Below are positions 1 to 10,312 of a stretch of DNA of 64,000 bases, one piece after another. The notes under the pieces were generated by a model. The model was not told the origin of the DNA. It saw nothing but the letters and a program-made list of their open reading frames with translations, and did no database searches. Every line of letters starts with the position of its first letter. The stretch's first letter is position 1. The stretch is taken from positions 910,131 through 974,130 of the forward strand of contig WSYJ01000075.1 in the NCBI GenBank assembly GCA_020186115.1. Reading direction: 5' to 3'. The position numbers and the translations under genes are program-made. The DNA comes from Histomonas meleagridis (lineage: Eukaryota > Parabasalia > Tritrichomonadida > Dientamoebidae).

Positions 1-726
1 TTGTTAAAATATTATCATGAAAACGAACATGGATTATTAGTCACAGGGAGTGAAGATGGTAAAGATATCGCAATTCCTTATTGTGATTATTTCGAAGGTA
101 TGATGAGTCCAGGCGCTTATAGAGTTCCAGGGTCAGGACGAAACTTAGAACAATATTTTTATGAAGCACCAGAAGCACAAATTCGATCAATGTTGAATGA
201 AAGTTTACGAGTTCCTTTATTTGAGTTAGTTTATCATGATTGTGTTGTTAGTTATTGGTATTGGTGTGATCATAATAGTAAAGTTATTCCATTATGGGAT
301 AAACGAGATTTATTTAATCGACTTTATGGTACACCGCCAATGTTTTTATTTAATTCTGACTTTTGGGATAAATATAAAGAACGATTCGCAAAGTCATATC
401 AAGTTGCAGAACCTGTCTCAAGATTAGCAGGTTATGCAGAAATGACTGACCATATATATTTGACTGAAGATATGACAGTGCAGCAGACGGTGTTCAGTAA
501 CGACGTAAGTGTAATAGTAAACTTCGGAACAAAGGGATATGATACAATTTATGGGAATCGTGTCGAAGCAATGGACTCAATAATTTATGAAAACTTTTCG
601 AAACTTAAAATCGCCACGAGTATGCCCGGTTGGATCGTTGGTGTAATTGTTGGAGTTGTGCTGGCATTCGTTGCTGGCGTGTGCGTATTTATTATGATTA
701 AGATGTCTAAAACGGATCAACAATAA
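1..726 (+). CDS. Membrane-anchored glycoside hydrolase (GH101/GH129-like), C-terminal part
   Basis: The frame is open from the first base, so the gene starts outside the window and only the last 241 residues are seen. Residues 65-125 hold an aromatic-rich stretch (LVYHDCVVSYWYW, then LYGTPPMFLF) that I associate with retaining glycoside hydrolases of the GH101/GH129 kind; residues 160-177 (VQQTVFSNDVSVIVNFG) look like the beta-sandwich behind the barrel. A single membrane span (about 212-234) followed by a short KMSKTDQQ tail makes this a type I surface protein with the enzyme outside the cell. Such an enzyme could act on host or bacterial O-glycans, but that is inference. The family assignment is from pattern memory, and the catalytic acids are not in view. 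Confidence 0.55.
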   Translation: MLKYYHENEHGLLVTGSEDGKDIAIPYCDYFEGMMSPGAYRVPGSGRNLEQYFYEAPEAQIRSMLNESLRVPLFELVYHDCVVSYWYWCDHNSKVIPLWDKRDLFNRLYGTPPMFLFNSDFWDKYKERFAKSYQVAEPVSRLAGYAEMTDHIYLTEDMTVQQTVFSNDVSVIVNFGTKGYDTIYGNRVEAMDSIIYENFSKLKIATSMPGWIVGVIVGVVLAFVAGVCVFIMIKMSKTDQQ

Positions 727-954
727 ACAATAAAACACAACAATAAAACATGAAAATGAAAAAAAAAAAATAATAATTTTATATTTTGATTGTTTAATCA
801 ATTATATTTTTTTTACAATAGTTTTTGCTATATAATTCCATGAAAGAAAATTAATAAAAATTTCATTAAAGAATATACTAAAAAATTTTAACATAAATAT
901 TTCTAAAATGTGATTTTTATTTCATTAATAATTTGATTTTATATTAATATTATA

Positions 955-2298
955 TTATATTTGGATATCAAAATTTTCTTCTTTGAAATCCTTCGCAAAT
1001 GGGTCTTCTTCAATGTTTTGAAGTGAATATCCTGTCACAAATGTATCAACGTTTTCTTGTTCTTCATATTCTTCTTCTTCTTTTATTTCATATTCTTTAT
1101 TCTTTTCGTTTTGATGCGTTTTTTTATATTTTATTACGATAAAAATAACAATTAGAATAATTACAATAACAATAATTATAATTACAATAACAACACAAAT
1201 TATAATGACAATAGTGTCGTTATCATTCGTTTGTGTTTCATTCTGATAATAACTTGTATAAGAATAATTTTGATAAAATGAATTTGATTTCGTAAATGTA
1301 TTTGAATTAGTAAATGTATTTGATAATGAAAATGAATTTGATTTCGTAAATGTATTTGAATTAGTAAATGTATTTGATAATGAAAATGAATTTGATTGAG
1401 AAAATGTTTGTGTTGATGGAATGCATTCGTCAATTGTTGTTCCTTTACTAACAGAGAAGCTGCCAAATGTTTCACCATTATATGACGAAGGCACCATAAC
1501 AGATGTAACTGTAACACCAGCAAATCCATTTCCAATTGTTGGTGATTCATTACCATTAAAATAAATACATTTAAGTGATGGACAATAAGAAAATGCATAA
1601 TTTCCAATTGTTTTAACATTTTCGCCAATAAAAAGTGTTTCGAAATTAGAACATGAATAAAATGCATAACTTTCAATAGTTTCAACATTTTCGCCAAGAA
1701 TAATCGTTTTGATATTATTACATGATTCAAATGAATGTTCTCCAATTGATATAACTGAATTTGGTATTGTAAATACATTTATTACATTTCCTGGTGGATA
1801 AATAATTAATTTTTCAATATTTTTATCATATAAAATTCCATCATTTTCATAATTAGAAAAATATAAATTTTCTTGAGAAACATAAATAAATTGAAGTTTT
1901 GAACAATATATAAATGGATTTGTTGATATTGATGTGACTGATTTTGGAATTGCAATGTTTTTGATATTAATACAACTTTGAAATGCAAAGTTTCCAATTG
2001 TTGTTAAATCTTCTCCTAATTCAACAATTTCCAAGTTATCACAGCTTGAAAATGCATTTTGTCCAATTGTATATACTAATTTACCAATTTCAACTGAAGA
2101 TAATGAATTCCAATCTGAAAAAGCTGAACTTGGTATTGTATCAATTCCTTCAATGATTAAATGTTGTGCTGAATTTTGATAATTTTGATAATCATTTGAA
2201 AAATCTGTTTCAGAATTTATTCTTAATGTTCGATTTTTATTAAAATAAACAAATTGAAATGAATTTTTGATAAATAAAATAAATATTAATGAAATGAT
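955..2298 (-). pseudogene. BspA-like leucine-rich-repeat surface protein, copy 1 (no ATG start)
   Basis: The open frame of about 447 codons begins directly after an in-frame TGA (2299-2301) and has no ATG in its first part, so it is listed as broken or of unknown start. Order: hydrophobic stretch resembling a signal peptide (IISLIFILFIKNSF), six or more BspA/TpLRR repeats of the type IGxxAFxxCxxLxxIxxxxxVxxI, a Ser/Asn/Thr/Phe stalk (SNTFTKSNSFSLSNTF), a membrane span of Ile/Val (about 85 residues from the end) and a cytoplasmic tail with Glu-rich stretch and EEDPFAKDF. DPF is a known AP-2 appendage ligand motif, so endocytic sorting is possible. The family is surface exposed in trichomonads and Entamoeba. 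The region before the TGA (to 2802) is open but low-complexity; its last 14 codons are conserved in the other copies. Confidence 0.75.
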
Positions 2299-2848
2299 TC
2301 AAATGTTACATTTTGTTTTGTTGATATTATATTTTTTAAATGAAGTATTATAAAACATTATAAAGAAAATAAAAAACAAAATAAGAATTATGAATATTAA
2401 TAATTTTAAACCATTTGAGTGCATATTAAAGAAATATTTTAAATAAAAAGAAAAATATATTGTATTTATACTTTTAAGGATGATAAAATTCAATTTTGAT
2501 TTGTTGTGTGTTAAAATAAACATTTTTTTCATTTGGAACATTTCTTTGATCCTAAATAAATTATTTTTAATAAGTGAAAGAAATGAAAAGCCTTTAGAAT
2601 TAAAAAGTAATTTTTGAAATACAACGTCAATGTTTTTATTTTTTTTAAGCATATTACATGGAATATGTTTCATAATGCGAATATTTTTATAAATTTTGTT
2701 GATTTGTGATTTTAGAGTATAAATTTTTTTATTTCTTAAAAAATTTATACTAACACATACAATTTGAGATAGAATCAAAGTTATATAGATGTACAATAAC
2801 ATACACTGAATATAACTTGTTTTCTCTTCAACAATGAATTCGATTTCT

Positions 2849-2886
2849 TAACGGTTATCTATTGTTTGCATCGATGGGTATACCCA
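2849..2886. promoter_or_regulatory. Conserved upstream box of BspA-like loci: TAACGGTTA plus palindrome TGGGTATACCCA
   Basis: A Myb-type box (TAACGGTTA, 2849-2857) lies 17 bases from a perfect 12-bp palindrome (2875-2886). The pair is retained upstream of the copies at 44231-44278, 50951-50996 and 57675-57720. Conservation alone proves little because these are duplicates, but it is the only strongly structured part of the flank. Function is inferred. Confidence 0.35.
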
Positions 2887-3149
2887 AAATTTTTCATTAC
2901 ACGATCGTTTTGAACCAAAGCTCAAGCTAAAAATCCACAAATTAGGTCGTAAAAAACCAAAGGAAGTCAGCAAATAATTAATTACCTATCTATATTCAAA
3001 TGGGGGTATTTGAAAAGCTATTTGATAACCAAAAGATTTATAAACCCTTTTAAAATGCAAAACCAAAGAGTAGAATAAACATCCAAACACATCGAACCTC
3101 ATTCCAAGTATAAAACATTTTACCAAAACGAAACTTAAAAAGATTACTT

Positions 3150-4340
3150 TTAATGATTCTTTGGAACGCTGTCTCTAAGTTTATAGTCGTGGCGTTGGCA
3201 CTCTTCTATCAATGTCTTTGCGTGATCTGCCAAGTCCATATCACCTTGAATCAATGTTCCTCTATCAATTCTATACCTACAGTCAGACAAAAGTAGTTCG
3301 TCATCATTAACTTGTTTGCTTGGTCTATTGACAATATCTTTTTGAATATCCCAAGCAAGTTCGTCATTAATAAATAACTTATCACAATAATCACCTTTTA
3401 TAACGGGATTGAACTGTGCCTTTTTCTTCGCTTTCTTGCTTCCTGGCACTATTGGCATTACTCCACCATAAACAGTGGTTGGACGTGATTTGATAATTCC
3501 ATTATGTTTAGATGGTGATGGATTAACATCAACGACAGCAACTAAGTTATGTGTAGTGTCCGCAATCTCTACTGCACCACTTACTTTGACAACACGATCA
3601 CCTTGTAATAATCCAGTAACAGCAATAATCGGAAATTCCCATTCAATGTGTGTGCCATCGGAGAAATCTAACTCAGTAAGTCCCTTTTGGAGAATGTCAA
3701 CACGCGTAATGCCAGGATCAATACCGAAATTAAATCTGGCATGAATATTCCATTTGTTATCTGGTGTGAAGATTTGAATTTGTGACACTGGTGGGTGGTG
3801 GCTTGTTTGTTCTCCATAAATTGTTACTCCGTTATCCCATCTACCAACATATGTTTCACCAAGAACTGGATTCCATGGTTTCTTTTGTTGTAAGTAAAAA
3901 TGATATCCTGCGGCAATACCAACACCAATGTATGATAATCTCATAGCTGGATCTGTGGCATTGAAAGCTTTTTCTAAATAAGATTGTGTAAGAAAACCGA
4001 AAAGATCAGCTGATCTTTCAAGAAATGTTCGTGGTTCATTGTATCCTACTGGAAAACTAAATCTTGTTACATCCATTTTGAAGATTGCCATTGTGAATTT
4101 TTTGATCAATTTTCTATTGAGAATTCTCTCAAATTCTTGTTCTTCTTTCGTCATTGGTTTTACACCTTCTTTAGAGTTATTGTTAATGGCGTTGTATCTT
4201 TCACGTGCATAATTATTATCTGGAGGATTGAGTTCTTGGCGTGGAAAAGAAGTATATGATGCATTGTAATAAGGAAGATCTAGTAAGAAACCGATTTCTT
4301 TGTTTTTATGCGGGGCATCTCCTCTGTTTATAGGGAGCAT
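3150..4340 (-). CDS. Oxysterol-binding protein-related protein (ORP/OSBP)
   Basis: A 396-residue lipid-transfer protein. The ORP hallmark EQTSHHPPVS is at residues 177-186, preceded by the lipid-binding lid and core region (FSFPVGYNEPRTFLERSADLFGFL; KPWNPVLGETYVG). The family carries sterols and phosphatidylinositol-4-phosphate between membranes at contact sites. There is no PH domain, FFAT motif or ankyrin region, so this is the short ORP type, similar in length to yeast Osh4. The ATG at 4340 is chosen; an upstream TTG nine codons earlier is not a credible start. The C-terminal region (DCRYRIDRGTLIQGDMDLADHAKTL) matches the usual ORP end, with the Arg-rich helix. It is transcribed away from the LRR gene at 5149. 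Confidence 0.93.
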   Translation of the reverse strand: MLPINRGDAPHKNKEIGFLLDLPYYNASYTSFPRQELNPPDNNYARERYNAINNNSKEGVKPMTKEEQEFERILNRKLIKKFTMAIFKMDVTRFSFPVGYNEPRTFLERSADLFGFLTQSYLEKAFNATDPAMRLSYIGVGIAAGYHFYLQQKKPWNPVLGETYVGRWDNGVTIYGEQTSHHPPVSQIQIFTPDNKWNIHARFNFGIDPGITRVDILQKGLTELDFSDGTHIEWEFPIIAVTGLLQGDRVVKVSGAVEIADTTHNLVAVVDVNPSPSKHNGIIKSRPTTVYGGVMPIVPGSKKAKKKAQFNPVIKGDYCDKLFINDELAWDIQKDIVNRPSKQVNDDELLLSDCRYRIDRGTLIQGDMDLADHAKTLIEECQRHDYKLRDSVPKNH

Positions 4341-5148
4341 CTTGATAAAGTGTTGGCCGATAACCAAAGACGATGCGATCAGCTCAATTTTGTGACGTTA
4401 TATGGTCGATCAAAATTTCAATGATTTTGGTTTGTGATGTTGGACGATAAATGTATTTTTCCGATCAAATTTAACACAAAAAAAACGTTTAGTTAATTGA
4501 ACTGTATGAAATGTCAGAAAAGTAAAAAAATTGTGAAACATTGAGTATTGATCGACAAACTGAAATTTCCCTTGCATCATCATCCTAAATTATTGAAATA
4601 ACATCAAAATACTTGAATTGTATATCATAATGATAGAATACAATGTAGTTAGAAAATTGATGAAATTGGATTATTGATAACATCTTAAAAAAGAAACAAC
4701 CATCATTGAAAGCCAAAAGAAATGATAAATTTACATGAAATTGGTGATAAGAAATTTTGATATTGGAACTTTTGATGATTTATGAAGATTTTTCTTTTTA
4801 ACATTGTGACACATAAGATGTCTGCATCCTTGTATATAATTGCTTTGTTAGTGAATAATTATTTGAAAAAAGGAATGATTTAGATTTTTTGATTTATCTT
4901 TGAAATACAAACTTTAATTACGCAAAGTTAAATACCATTTGATGCTTCAGATTTTTCTTTAATGAAACATAAAATTGCTTGTGTGTAACAAAAAATTAAA
5001 GAGAAGATAAGTGTGAAAATTCCGACCATTTGATTGAAAAACTTGGCATTAAATGGTGTAAACCATTGAAAACTTTCTTTTTTCCATATTCAAAATCATT
5101 ATTTCTGTCAAAAATTAACGTATTCACACTTTTCCCCATCAAAAGAAG
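4341..5148. other. Intergenic region between divergent genes
   Basis: About 800 bases of A+T-rich sequence between the ORP gene and the LRR gene. I see no coding remnant with consistent character, no RNA gene and no clear repeat. Both promoters must lie here; TATTCACACTTTTCC just before the ATG at 5149 resembles the trichomonad initiator (TCAYW). Confidence 0.5.
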
Positions 5149-7095
5149 ATGGGTGCAGGGAAATCTAAAGTAAAAGAAAAAACAGAATATACATCTTCTG
5201 ATGAAAGTACATCTGACGAAATTAGTAATGAATATTCTCAAGAGCAATCATCTTCACAGATTTCTATTGACAATAATAGGCTTGACTTATCCAATAAAAA
5301 CCTAACATCATTTGAGGAAGATTCAGATCAAATATATGATTTAAATTTAGATCATAATCGCATTCAAGATATTCATGTTCTTCCTCCAAATCTTACGAAT
5401 CTTAGTATTGACCTTAATTTGCTTGAAACAATTAATACACAGAATATTTCAATTCAAAAATTTTCATGTAGTTTAAATTTAATCTCGAAATTTACAGATA
5501 ATTCATTTTTTCCATCATTACAAATTCTCAATATTTCACATAACTCACTTACATCTCTTCCAGATTTCAGTAAAGTTGCACCTTCTCTCAAAGTATTTGA
5601 TGGTTCGTTTAATTCAATCCAAACTATACCACAATTTTCCGAACTAATTCAACAAATTATTCTTCACCACAATGAGATCACAGAATTCCCCGAACATCTT
5701 ACACATAATTTACCAAATCTTCGAAATCTTAATTTATCACATAATTCAATTTCATCGATTCCCGATATCAACGAACTCACGACACTTCAAATTCTTGATT
5801 TAAGTCATAATATCATTCGAACTGTTGGGAATTTAACACTTCCTTTACTTTCAAAGGTTTACTTCAGTTACAACAAACTTAAACGTCTTCCGCATTTGCA
5901 CTGCCCCAAAGTTCGCGAGTATTATTTTGCTACTAATCGTATTAAGCATATTCGTCCTAAGAGCTTTTCATTTCGTGCGAACAAGATTGATTTGTCAGAT
6001 AACAAAATTATTGAGATTCCAAATGATCGATTTTTCAATCGACTTAAATTACTTGAATATTTTGATATCTCATTTAATCGACTTCAACATTTACCCGAAA
6101 CGATTGAAGTTTCAAACTTATCATTTTTGAATATATCGAATAATCCATTCGAAGAAGTTCCTGATAAGTTCCCCAAATCACTTGAACAGTTAAACATTTC
6201 GTGTTGTAACCTTACTTCGGTACCAAATTCGCTTATTAACCACGAATTCATTTTTGAAATTATTTCTTCGAATAATTTCATTTCCGAATTTCCATACATT
6301 AAATCGTTAGAAATTATAAACTTATCGAAAAACAAACTCAAAAACTTTCCGAAGTTCTCTAATCGCATTAAACGCGTTAATTTATCATATAACGAAATCG
6401 AAGAAGTTCCTGAAAATGAAATAACGCAATTAAACATTTCGCATAACAACGTCAAAAATCCAAACAATAATACATTACAAAGTGATTTATTTGGATTTTA
6501 TACATTAAAAAGTCAAAAGGAATTATTCAATGATAAAATGATCATAAATTCGAACTTAAAACTTTTCGGAATATTTAATTGTTCCGATAATAACTTAACA
6601 AAGTTTAAGTTCCAAAACAATTTACCGATCGAAGAAAACATAAAAAAAATGATCAAAACAATTAAAACATTAAATTTCGTTATATTTAATGTCTCAATGA
6701 AAAATACAATGTATTATAGTATAAATGGAAATTATTATTTGTACGTAATAGATGTGAACAATAAAATCATCGAATTAAGAAATAAATCTGTGCAATTAGC
6801 AAAAGATTATGTTCAAATGAATGGAAATGTTTCCCCTGAATTATTCGATATATTTAAGGTGAAATTCGTTCCGGTTGTTGAATACATACAACTAAACGTT
6901 GATATGAAATGGATATTAGCTATATCAAAAGAATTAAGAAATATGATAACAAAAAGAAAAATTGAAAAGTTAACAGAGAATGTGGTGAGCGCTGATGAAT
7001 TGGCGTGTAAAATTATGGCTTGCGCTGAGACAAACGCAAAGTTCGGCAACCTGTCAGTGGTCGTGGTCGACGATGCCAAAATTTCCGGTGGTTAA
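5149..7095 (+). CDS. LRR protein with PP2C-like domain lacking catalytic residues
   Basis: A 648-residue protein. It starts MGAGKSK, a good N-myristoylation sequence (Gly2, Ser6), so membrane attachment is likely. Residues 45-440 are leucine-rich repeats of the form LxxLxLxxNxIxxxP. Residues about 470-648 have the order and spacing of a PP2C phosphatase: FGIFNCSDNN sits where FGIFDGHGG is expected, WILAISKELRNM where FLxLASDGLWDV is expected, and NLSVVVVDD where DNITVIVV is expected. The metal-binding aspartates are therefore missing at all three places, which marks a pseudophosphatase. LRR-PP2C proteins (PHLPP and adenylyl-cyclase-like) are a known family. The 3' end overlaps the convergent GTPase remnant by 42 bases. 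Confidence 0.8.
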   Translation: MGAGKSKVKEKTEYTSSDESTSDEISNEYSQEQSSSQISIDNNRLDLSNKNLTSFEEDSDQIYDLNLDHNRIQDIHVLPPNLTNLSIDLNLLETINTQNISIQKFSCSLNLISKFTDNSFFPSLQILNISHNSLTSLPDFSKVAPSLKVFDGSFNSIQTIPQFSELIQQIILHHNEITEFPEHLTHNLPNLRNLNLSHNSISSIPDINELTTLQILDLSHNIIRTVGNLTLPLLSKVYFSYNKLKRLPHLHCPKVREYYFATNRIKHIRPKSFSFRANKIDLSDNKIIEIPNDRFFNRLKLLEYFDISFNRLQHLPETIEVSNLSFLNISNNPFEEVPDKFPKSLEQLNISCCNLTSVPNSLINHEFIFEIISSNNFISEFPYIKSLEIINLSKNKLKNFPKFSNRIKRVNLSYNEIEEVPENEITQLNISHNNVKNPNNNTLQSDLFGFYTLKSQKELFNDKMIINSNLKLFGIFNCSDNNLTKFKFQNNLPIEENIKKMIKTIKTLNFVIFNVSMKNTMYYSINGNYYLYVIDVNNKIIELRNKSVQLAKDYVQMNGNVSPELFDIFKVKFVPVVEYIQLNVDMKWILAISKELRNMITKRKIEKLTENVVSADELACKIMACAETNAKFGNLSVVVVDDAKISGG

Positions 7096-7743
7096 TGCCG
7101 TAAAGTATTCAATTATTTTGTGTTGATGCGATTTAGTAAAATGTAAAATGTAAAAGATTCTTTTTTGCAAAAAATATTTTTTAATAGATTTCACATCCCT
7201 TCGAATCTTTTTTTTTTTTGCTTCTTTTTCTTCTTTTTCTAGGACAGCCCTAATTGCTAATTCGAAAACTTCTTTTACACTTGAGTATTTGTCAACAGAG
7301 CATTCGATATAGCCATAAGCACCAATTTTTTCTTTCATTGCTTCCCCTTGTTGTGTTGTAATTATTTCTTGTGATGAGCTATTATCTTTAAGGTCATTTC
7401 TCAAATTCGCTAGAATGTATGGTACTCCTTTGCAATACTTCCTAATGTCTCTTATCCAAATCTCATCAACATTACGAAAAGATTCTGGAGAAAAAAGGGA
7501 AAAACATATTATGAAAATATCCGTTTGAGAATATGAAAGTGGTCTGAGCTTATCATATTCTTTTTGATGTGATGTGTCCCATACATTCATATTGATATCA
7601 AGCCCATTAAAAGTAGTTTTAATTATATATGGATCAACGAATTGAACTTAATAATCGTGGTAAAGTTCATGATTTTGATAGACATATGCCAGTTCAGTTT
7701 TACCAACTGTTTCGTCACCAATAATGACGGACTTTATATGCAT
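7054..7743 (-). pseudogene. Rac/Rho-like small GTPase with in-frame stop
   Basis: From ATG at 7743 the frame reads a P-loop GDETVGKTEL, then meets TAA at 7648-7650, in the switch I region. In the same frame it continues through FNGLDINMNVWDTSHQKEYDKLRPLSYSQTD, which matches the Rho-family switch II ([21 protein letters not shown]). The downstream part (ICFSLFSPESFRNV, ILANLRNDLKD in place of the TKLDL motif, ECS for the SA motif) is also Rho-like. Gln61 of the DTAGQ motif is replaced (DTSHQ). The C-terminus is Lys-rich and lacks a CAAX box. One nonsense codon plus these changes argue for a decayed gene; a sequencing error at the TAA is the alternative. Confidence 0.75.
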
Positions 7744-8459
7744 CTATTAAAGTGTATTTTTCATAAAAACGGTTTATAGTATTTAAAATTTGTGCACTTT
7801 TTTCTATGAAATGTGATGTGTTGGCATTTTTTCCAACATTTTGCATAGCTATGCAAAATTTGTGATGAAATTTGGTTGGGCTCTGATTTATCGATAAACC
7901 GCTGATAAATGTCAAAACCGTTATCGATATTTCATCGTTATCAGATATTAATCAGATTTTATCGATATTATTCTGATTAAAAAAATCAGTCGTGAAAATG
8001 TTAAAAAAATATTTTGGATATATCCCATAGGATTCGATGGGTTGGATTTCTGTTTCGATATATATTGAAAAACATATTTAAATATTCGTAACATTTTTTT
8101 CGTGTTGGGTGAATTATTCTTAAAAATAAGTGAGGGATGTGGTAAGTTCAATTTTAAATTAAAATTTGATTTTTTTGAAAATATAACATAGAAGTTCTTG
8201 TTCTTACTGTATGCATTAAAAGTTATATGTTTCATATAACGAAAATGCTAATGTTCTCATTTTTTTCCCCGATTCGCAATTTTTTAAAATAAATTGTTTC
8301 GTCTCTAACGCAACAATTTTTAATGCATACAATTTGAAATACAATAATAATCACATAAATATATGAAAACATGAGGTGAATGTTTATCTTGTTTTGTTTT
8401 TCTTCATTATTCGAACCGGTTTGTATTGAAATTGAATAGTTTATCTTTTATTGAATGAA
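7744..8459. other. Intergenic region, no gene seen
   Basis: A+T-rich, with short ATCGAT/ATCGATATT repeats at 7890-7970 and an ACCGTTA box at 7917-7923. No coding character in either strand and no RNA gene seen. Confidence 0.4.
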
Positions 8460-8496
8460 TAACCGTCAATATAAATTATTCTGAAAATAACCGTCA
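8460..8496 (+). promoter_or_regulatory. Two direct copies of TAACCGTCA upstream of the phosphoesterase gene
   Basis: TAACCGTCA occurs at 8460-8468 and again at 8488-8496, the second only 7 bases before the ATG and running into TCACAT, which fits the trichomonad initiator TCAYW. The complementary reading TGACGGTTA is a Myb-type site. The same core occurs before 35412 (TAACGGTCA). Promoter role inferred from position and recurrence. Confidence 0.4.
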
Positions 8497-8503
8497 CATA
8501 CAA

Positions 8504-9199
8504 ATGGATGGTGAAAACATTCGATTGATAAGCCATGATGTTAAAAGATTTAACATGGATGTTTCATGTGATAATTTTAAGGGACTTATAATTTCTGATT
8601 TACATGTCGGTTATAGATATAAAGTCAAAGATTCTATCAGAATGTTAATGCCTAAAATTCAACAATTGGTTGCAGAAGTTCAACCTACACACTTATTTGT
8701 TTTAGGTGATTTAATTCATATTGGATTTAAGCATATTTTTGTTGGTGATTGGACATATTTATTTCAGAAATTTGAGGGAATCAATGTTGAAACTCACATA
8801 ATTCCTGGAAATCATGAAAAATACATGCGTGGTTTAATCAATACATTTTATTCACAACATGGAAAAGTTTACTTTCATAATGTTGAGTTAATGCATTTAA
8901 CACCAACTAACGGCACCAGACCCATCGCCATGGGTCATGACTTGCGAAATGATAACAAAGTTCATTCAAATAGAGGATTAAACAGATGGATTAATTTATT
9001 AAGGACAAGTTTTCCAAGACTTATCGAACCTGATGCACTCCTTATCCTTGGACATACGCACCAAAACTTTATATCTCAAGACAAACTCACGGTTACAATC
9101 GATACTTTTTCCGTTGATTATGGAATACAATACTATGGTGTGCTCCAGCCAAACCAAAATCAAGTTCTTGAACTGAGTGTACATGAATTTGATATGTAA
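8504..9199 (+). CDS. Calcineurin-like metallophosphoesterase
   Basis: A 231-residue protein that is nearly only the catalytic domain. The metal-binding motifs are complete: SDLH (residues 31-34), GDL (68-70), GNHE (102-105), an HD pair near 145 and GHTH (183-186). There is no signal peptide or membrane span, so it is cytosolic. Small phosphoesterases of this shape resemble bacterial and archaeal single-domain enzymes (YfcE/MJ0936-like and DNA-ligase-associated type) and could act on cyclic or phosphodiester substrates; the substrate cannot be told from sequence. Start chosen at the ATG just after the TAACCGTCA box. Confidence 0.88.
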   Translation: MDGENIRLISHDVKRFNMDVSCDNFKGLIISDLHVGYRYKVKDSIRMLMPKIQQLVAEVQPTHLFVLGDLIHIGFKHIFVGDWTYLFQKFEGINVETHIIPGNHEKYMRGLINTFYSQHGKVYFHNVELMHLTPTNGTRPIAMGHDLRNDNKVHSNRGLNRWINLLRTSFPRLIEPDALLILGHTHQNFISQDKLTVTIDTFSVDYGIQYYGVLQPNQNQVLELSVHEFDM

Positions 9200-9393
9200 A
9201 TGGGCTTTAAACGCTTTTGAAAATAATTATTAAAAAACAAATTATTTCATTTTTTTCAAATTCGCCAAATGTTTTAAGTCATATGGAAAATCGTTCTCCT
9301 AAGGATAAAAAGAACAATTTATAAAGTCAAAAATGTATAAAAAATAACCAAACGTTTCTTTTTGGATGTGAGCTGGTTGAAAAAATATTTGCG

Positions 9394-9722
9394 ATGGCCA
9401 CTCGTATTGCTGCTTCCTTCTGTGCCCACTTAAAATATAATTCAATTATAAAATATATTATTAATGAAGAATTAGAAAGAATTTTTGTTAAACATAAATT
9501 GAATAATAAGAATAAAATATTCAATACCTAAAGATTTGAAACTAACATTAAGCGATATAATATTATTCCCAGGTATTTCTAAGGAAGATTTTTATTAATA
9601 AATTAAAGAATCACCAGCAAGTTGTTTTGATGTAGATAAAATATGGAAAGAATATAGTAAAATAAAGGATCAGCATAGTAGATTTAATATTTATACGATC
9701 AGATATATTATATATTATTAAT
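9394..9722 (+). pseudogene. Degraded gene remnant of unknown type
   Basis: From ATG 9394 a 45-codon frame (ending EELERIFVKHKLNNKNKIFNT) runs to TAA 9529-9531. Coding-like sequence then resumes in another frame (IPKDLKLTLSDIILFPGISKEDFY), hits two stops near 9598 and continues with further charged residues to about 9721. The residue mix looks like protein rather than random A+T DNA, but I do not recognise the family. Confidence 0.3.
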
Positions 9723-10312
9723 GGCTAATTCTGATATCTTCTTACAACTACGGCAGAAATGCGGAAACGAGATGTAAAAAAATTTGTTATTGATATACAA
9801 ATGAAAAGGTTCTATAGGTTTACTTTGCTTTAAAAAAAATCCATTTTAAAATTCATATCACATTATTTCAAATTCTTGCAATTTAACAATATAATCTTTT
9901 GTGTAATATAATCTCATAAAGGTAGTTGTTAATCAAAAACATATAAAATCTATTAAATTATTACCAAAAAACATATTTATTATAGTAAATTATAATATTA
10001 TATTTTTTTAATATGCTTACTACAGATTCCAAGCAAGCTAAAGTTTTGCTTGTAACTTTATTAAAATGGAAAATGAACTGTTTCGTTTTCTAAACGACGA
10101 AGCAACTGATGAAATTCTTATTATATAAGAAAGAAACACCTTAAGAACAATTGTAGATGTAAAAATCAATGAAATCAAATAGATTCTTATAAAAATCCTG
10201 TATGATCCTTGTCATGTTGTTTCCAACAATTTTTTGAAGTTTTTCTTATAGTGCAATTTATAATATTAATGTATTTATGCATTTAAATTTTGCTTTGTGA
10301 TTATATTTGTTA
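9723..10312. other. Intergenic region, no gene seen
   Basis: Very A+T-rich, with many stops in all frames. Short coding-like pieces may remain near 10030-10150, but none long enough to call. Confidence 0.35.

Larger units (their letters stand above)
735..2965. repeat. Dispersed segmental duplication (BspA-like locus), copy 1
   Basis: This stretch matches 41826-44352 almost end to end: the 3' flank (AATAAAACACAACAATAA onward), the BspA-like reading frame and the 5' flank ending in GGTCGTAAAAAACCAAAG. Similarity stops at the same point in both copies (about 2965 and 44352), after which the sequences are unrelated. Copy 1 has a shorter stalk, lacking most of the region before the membrane span. 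Confidence 0.8.

Noticed and set aside
1300..1778. Long frame rich in His/Gln/Ile/Leu opposite or beside the BspA stalk (also 32305, 42042 start, 49268, 55994)
   Set aside because: These are shifted readings of the SNTF/LRR repeats; the repeat DNA is open in several frames. Only the LRR/SNTF frame makes family sense.
2299..2802. Open frame upstream of BspA-like copy 1 as a separate gene
   Set aside because: It is low-complexity Ile/Phe/Lys/Asn sequence from A+T-rich DNA, conserved with other copies only in its last 14 codons and broken in copy 4; better seen as 5' flank.
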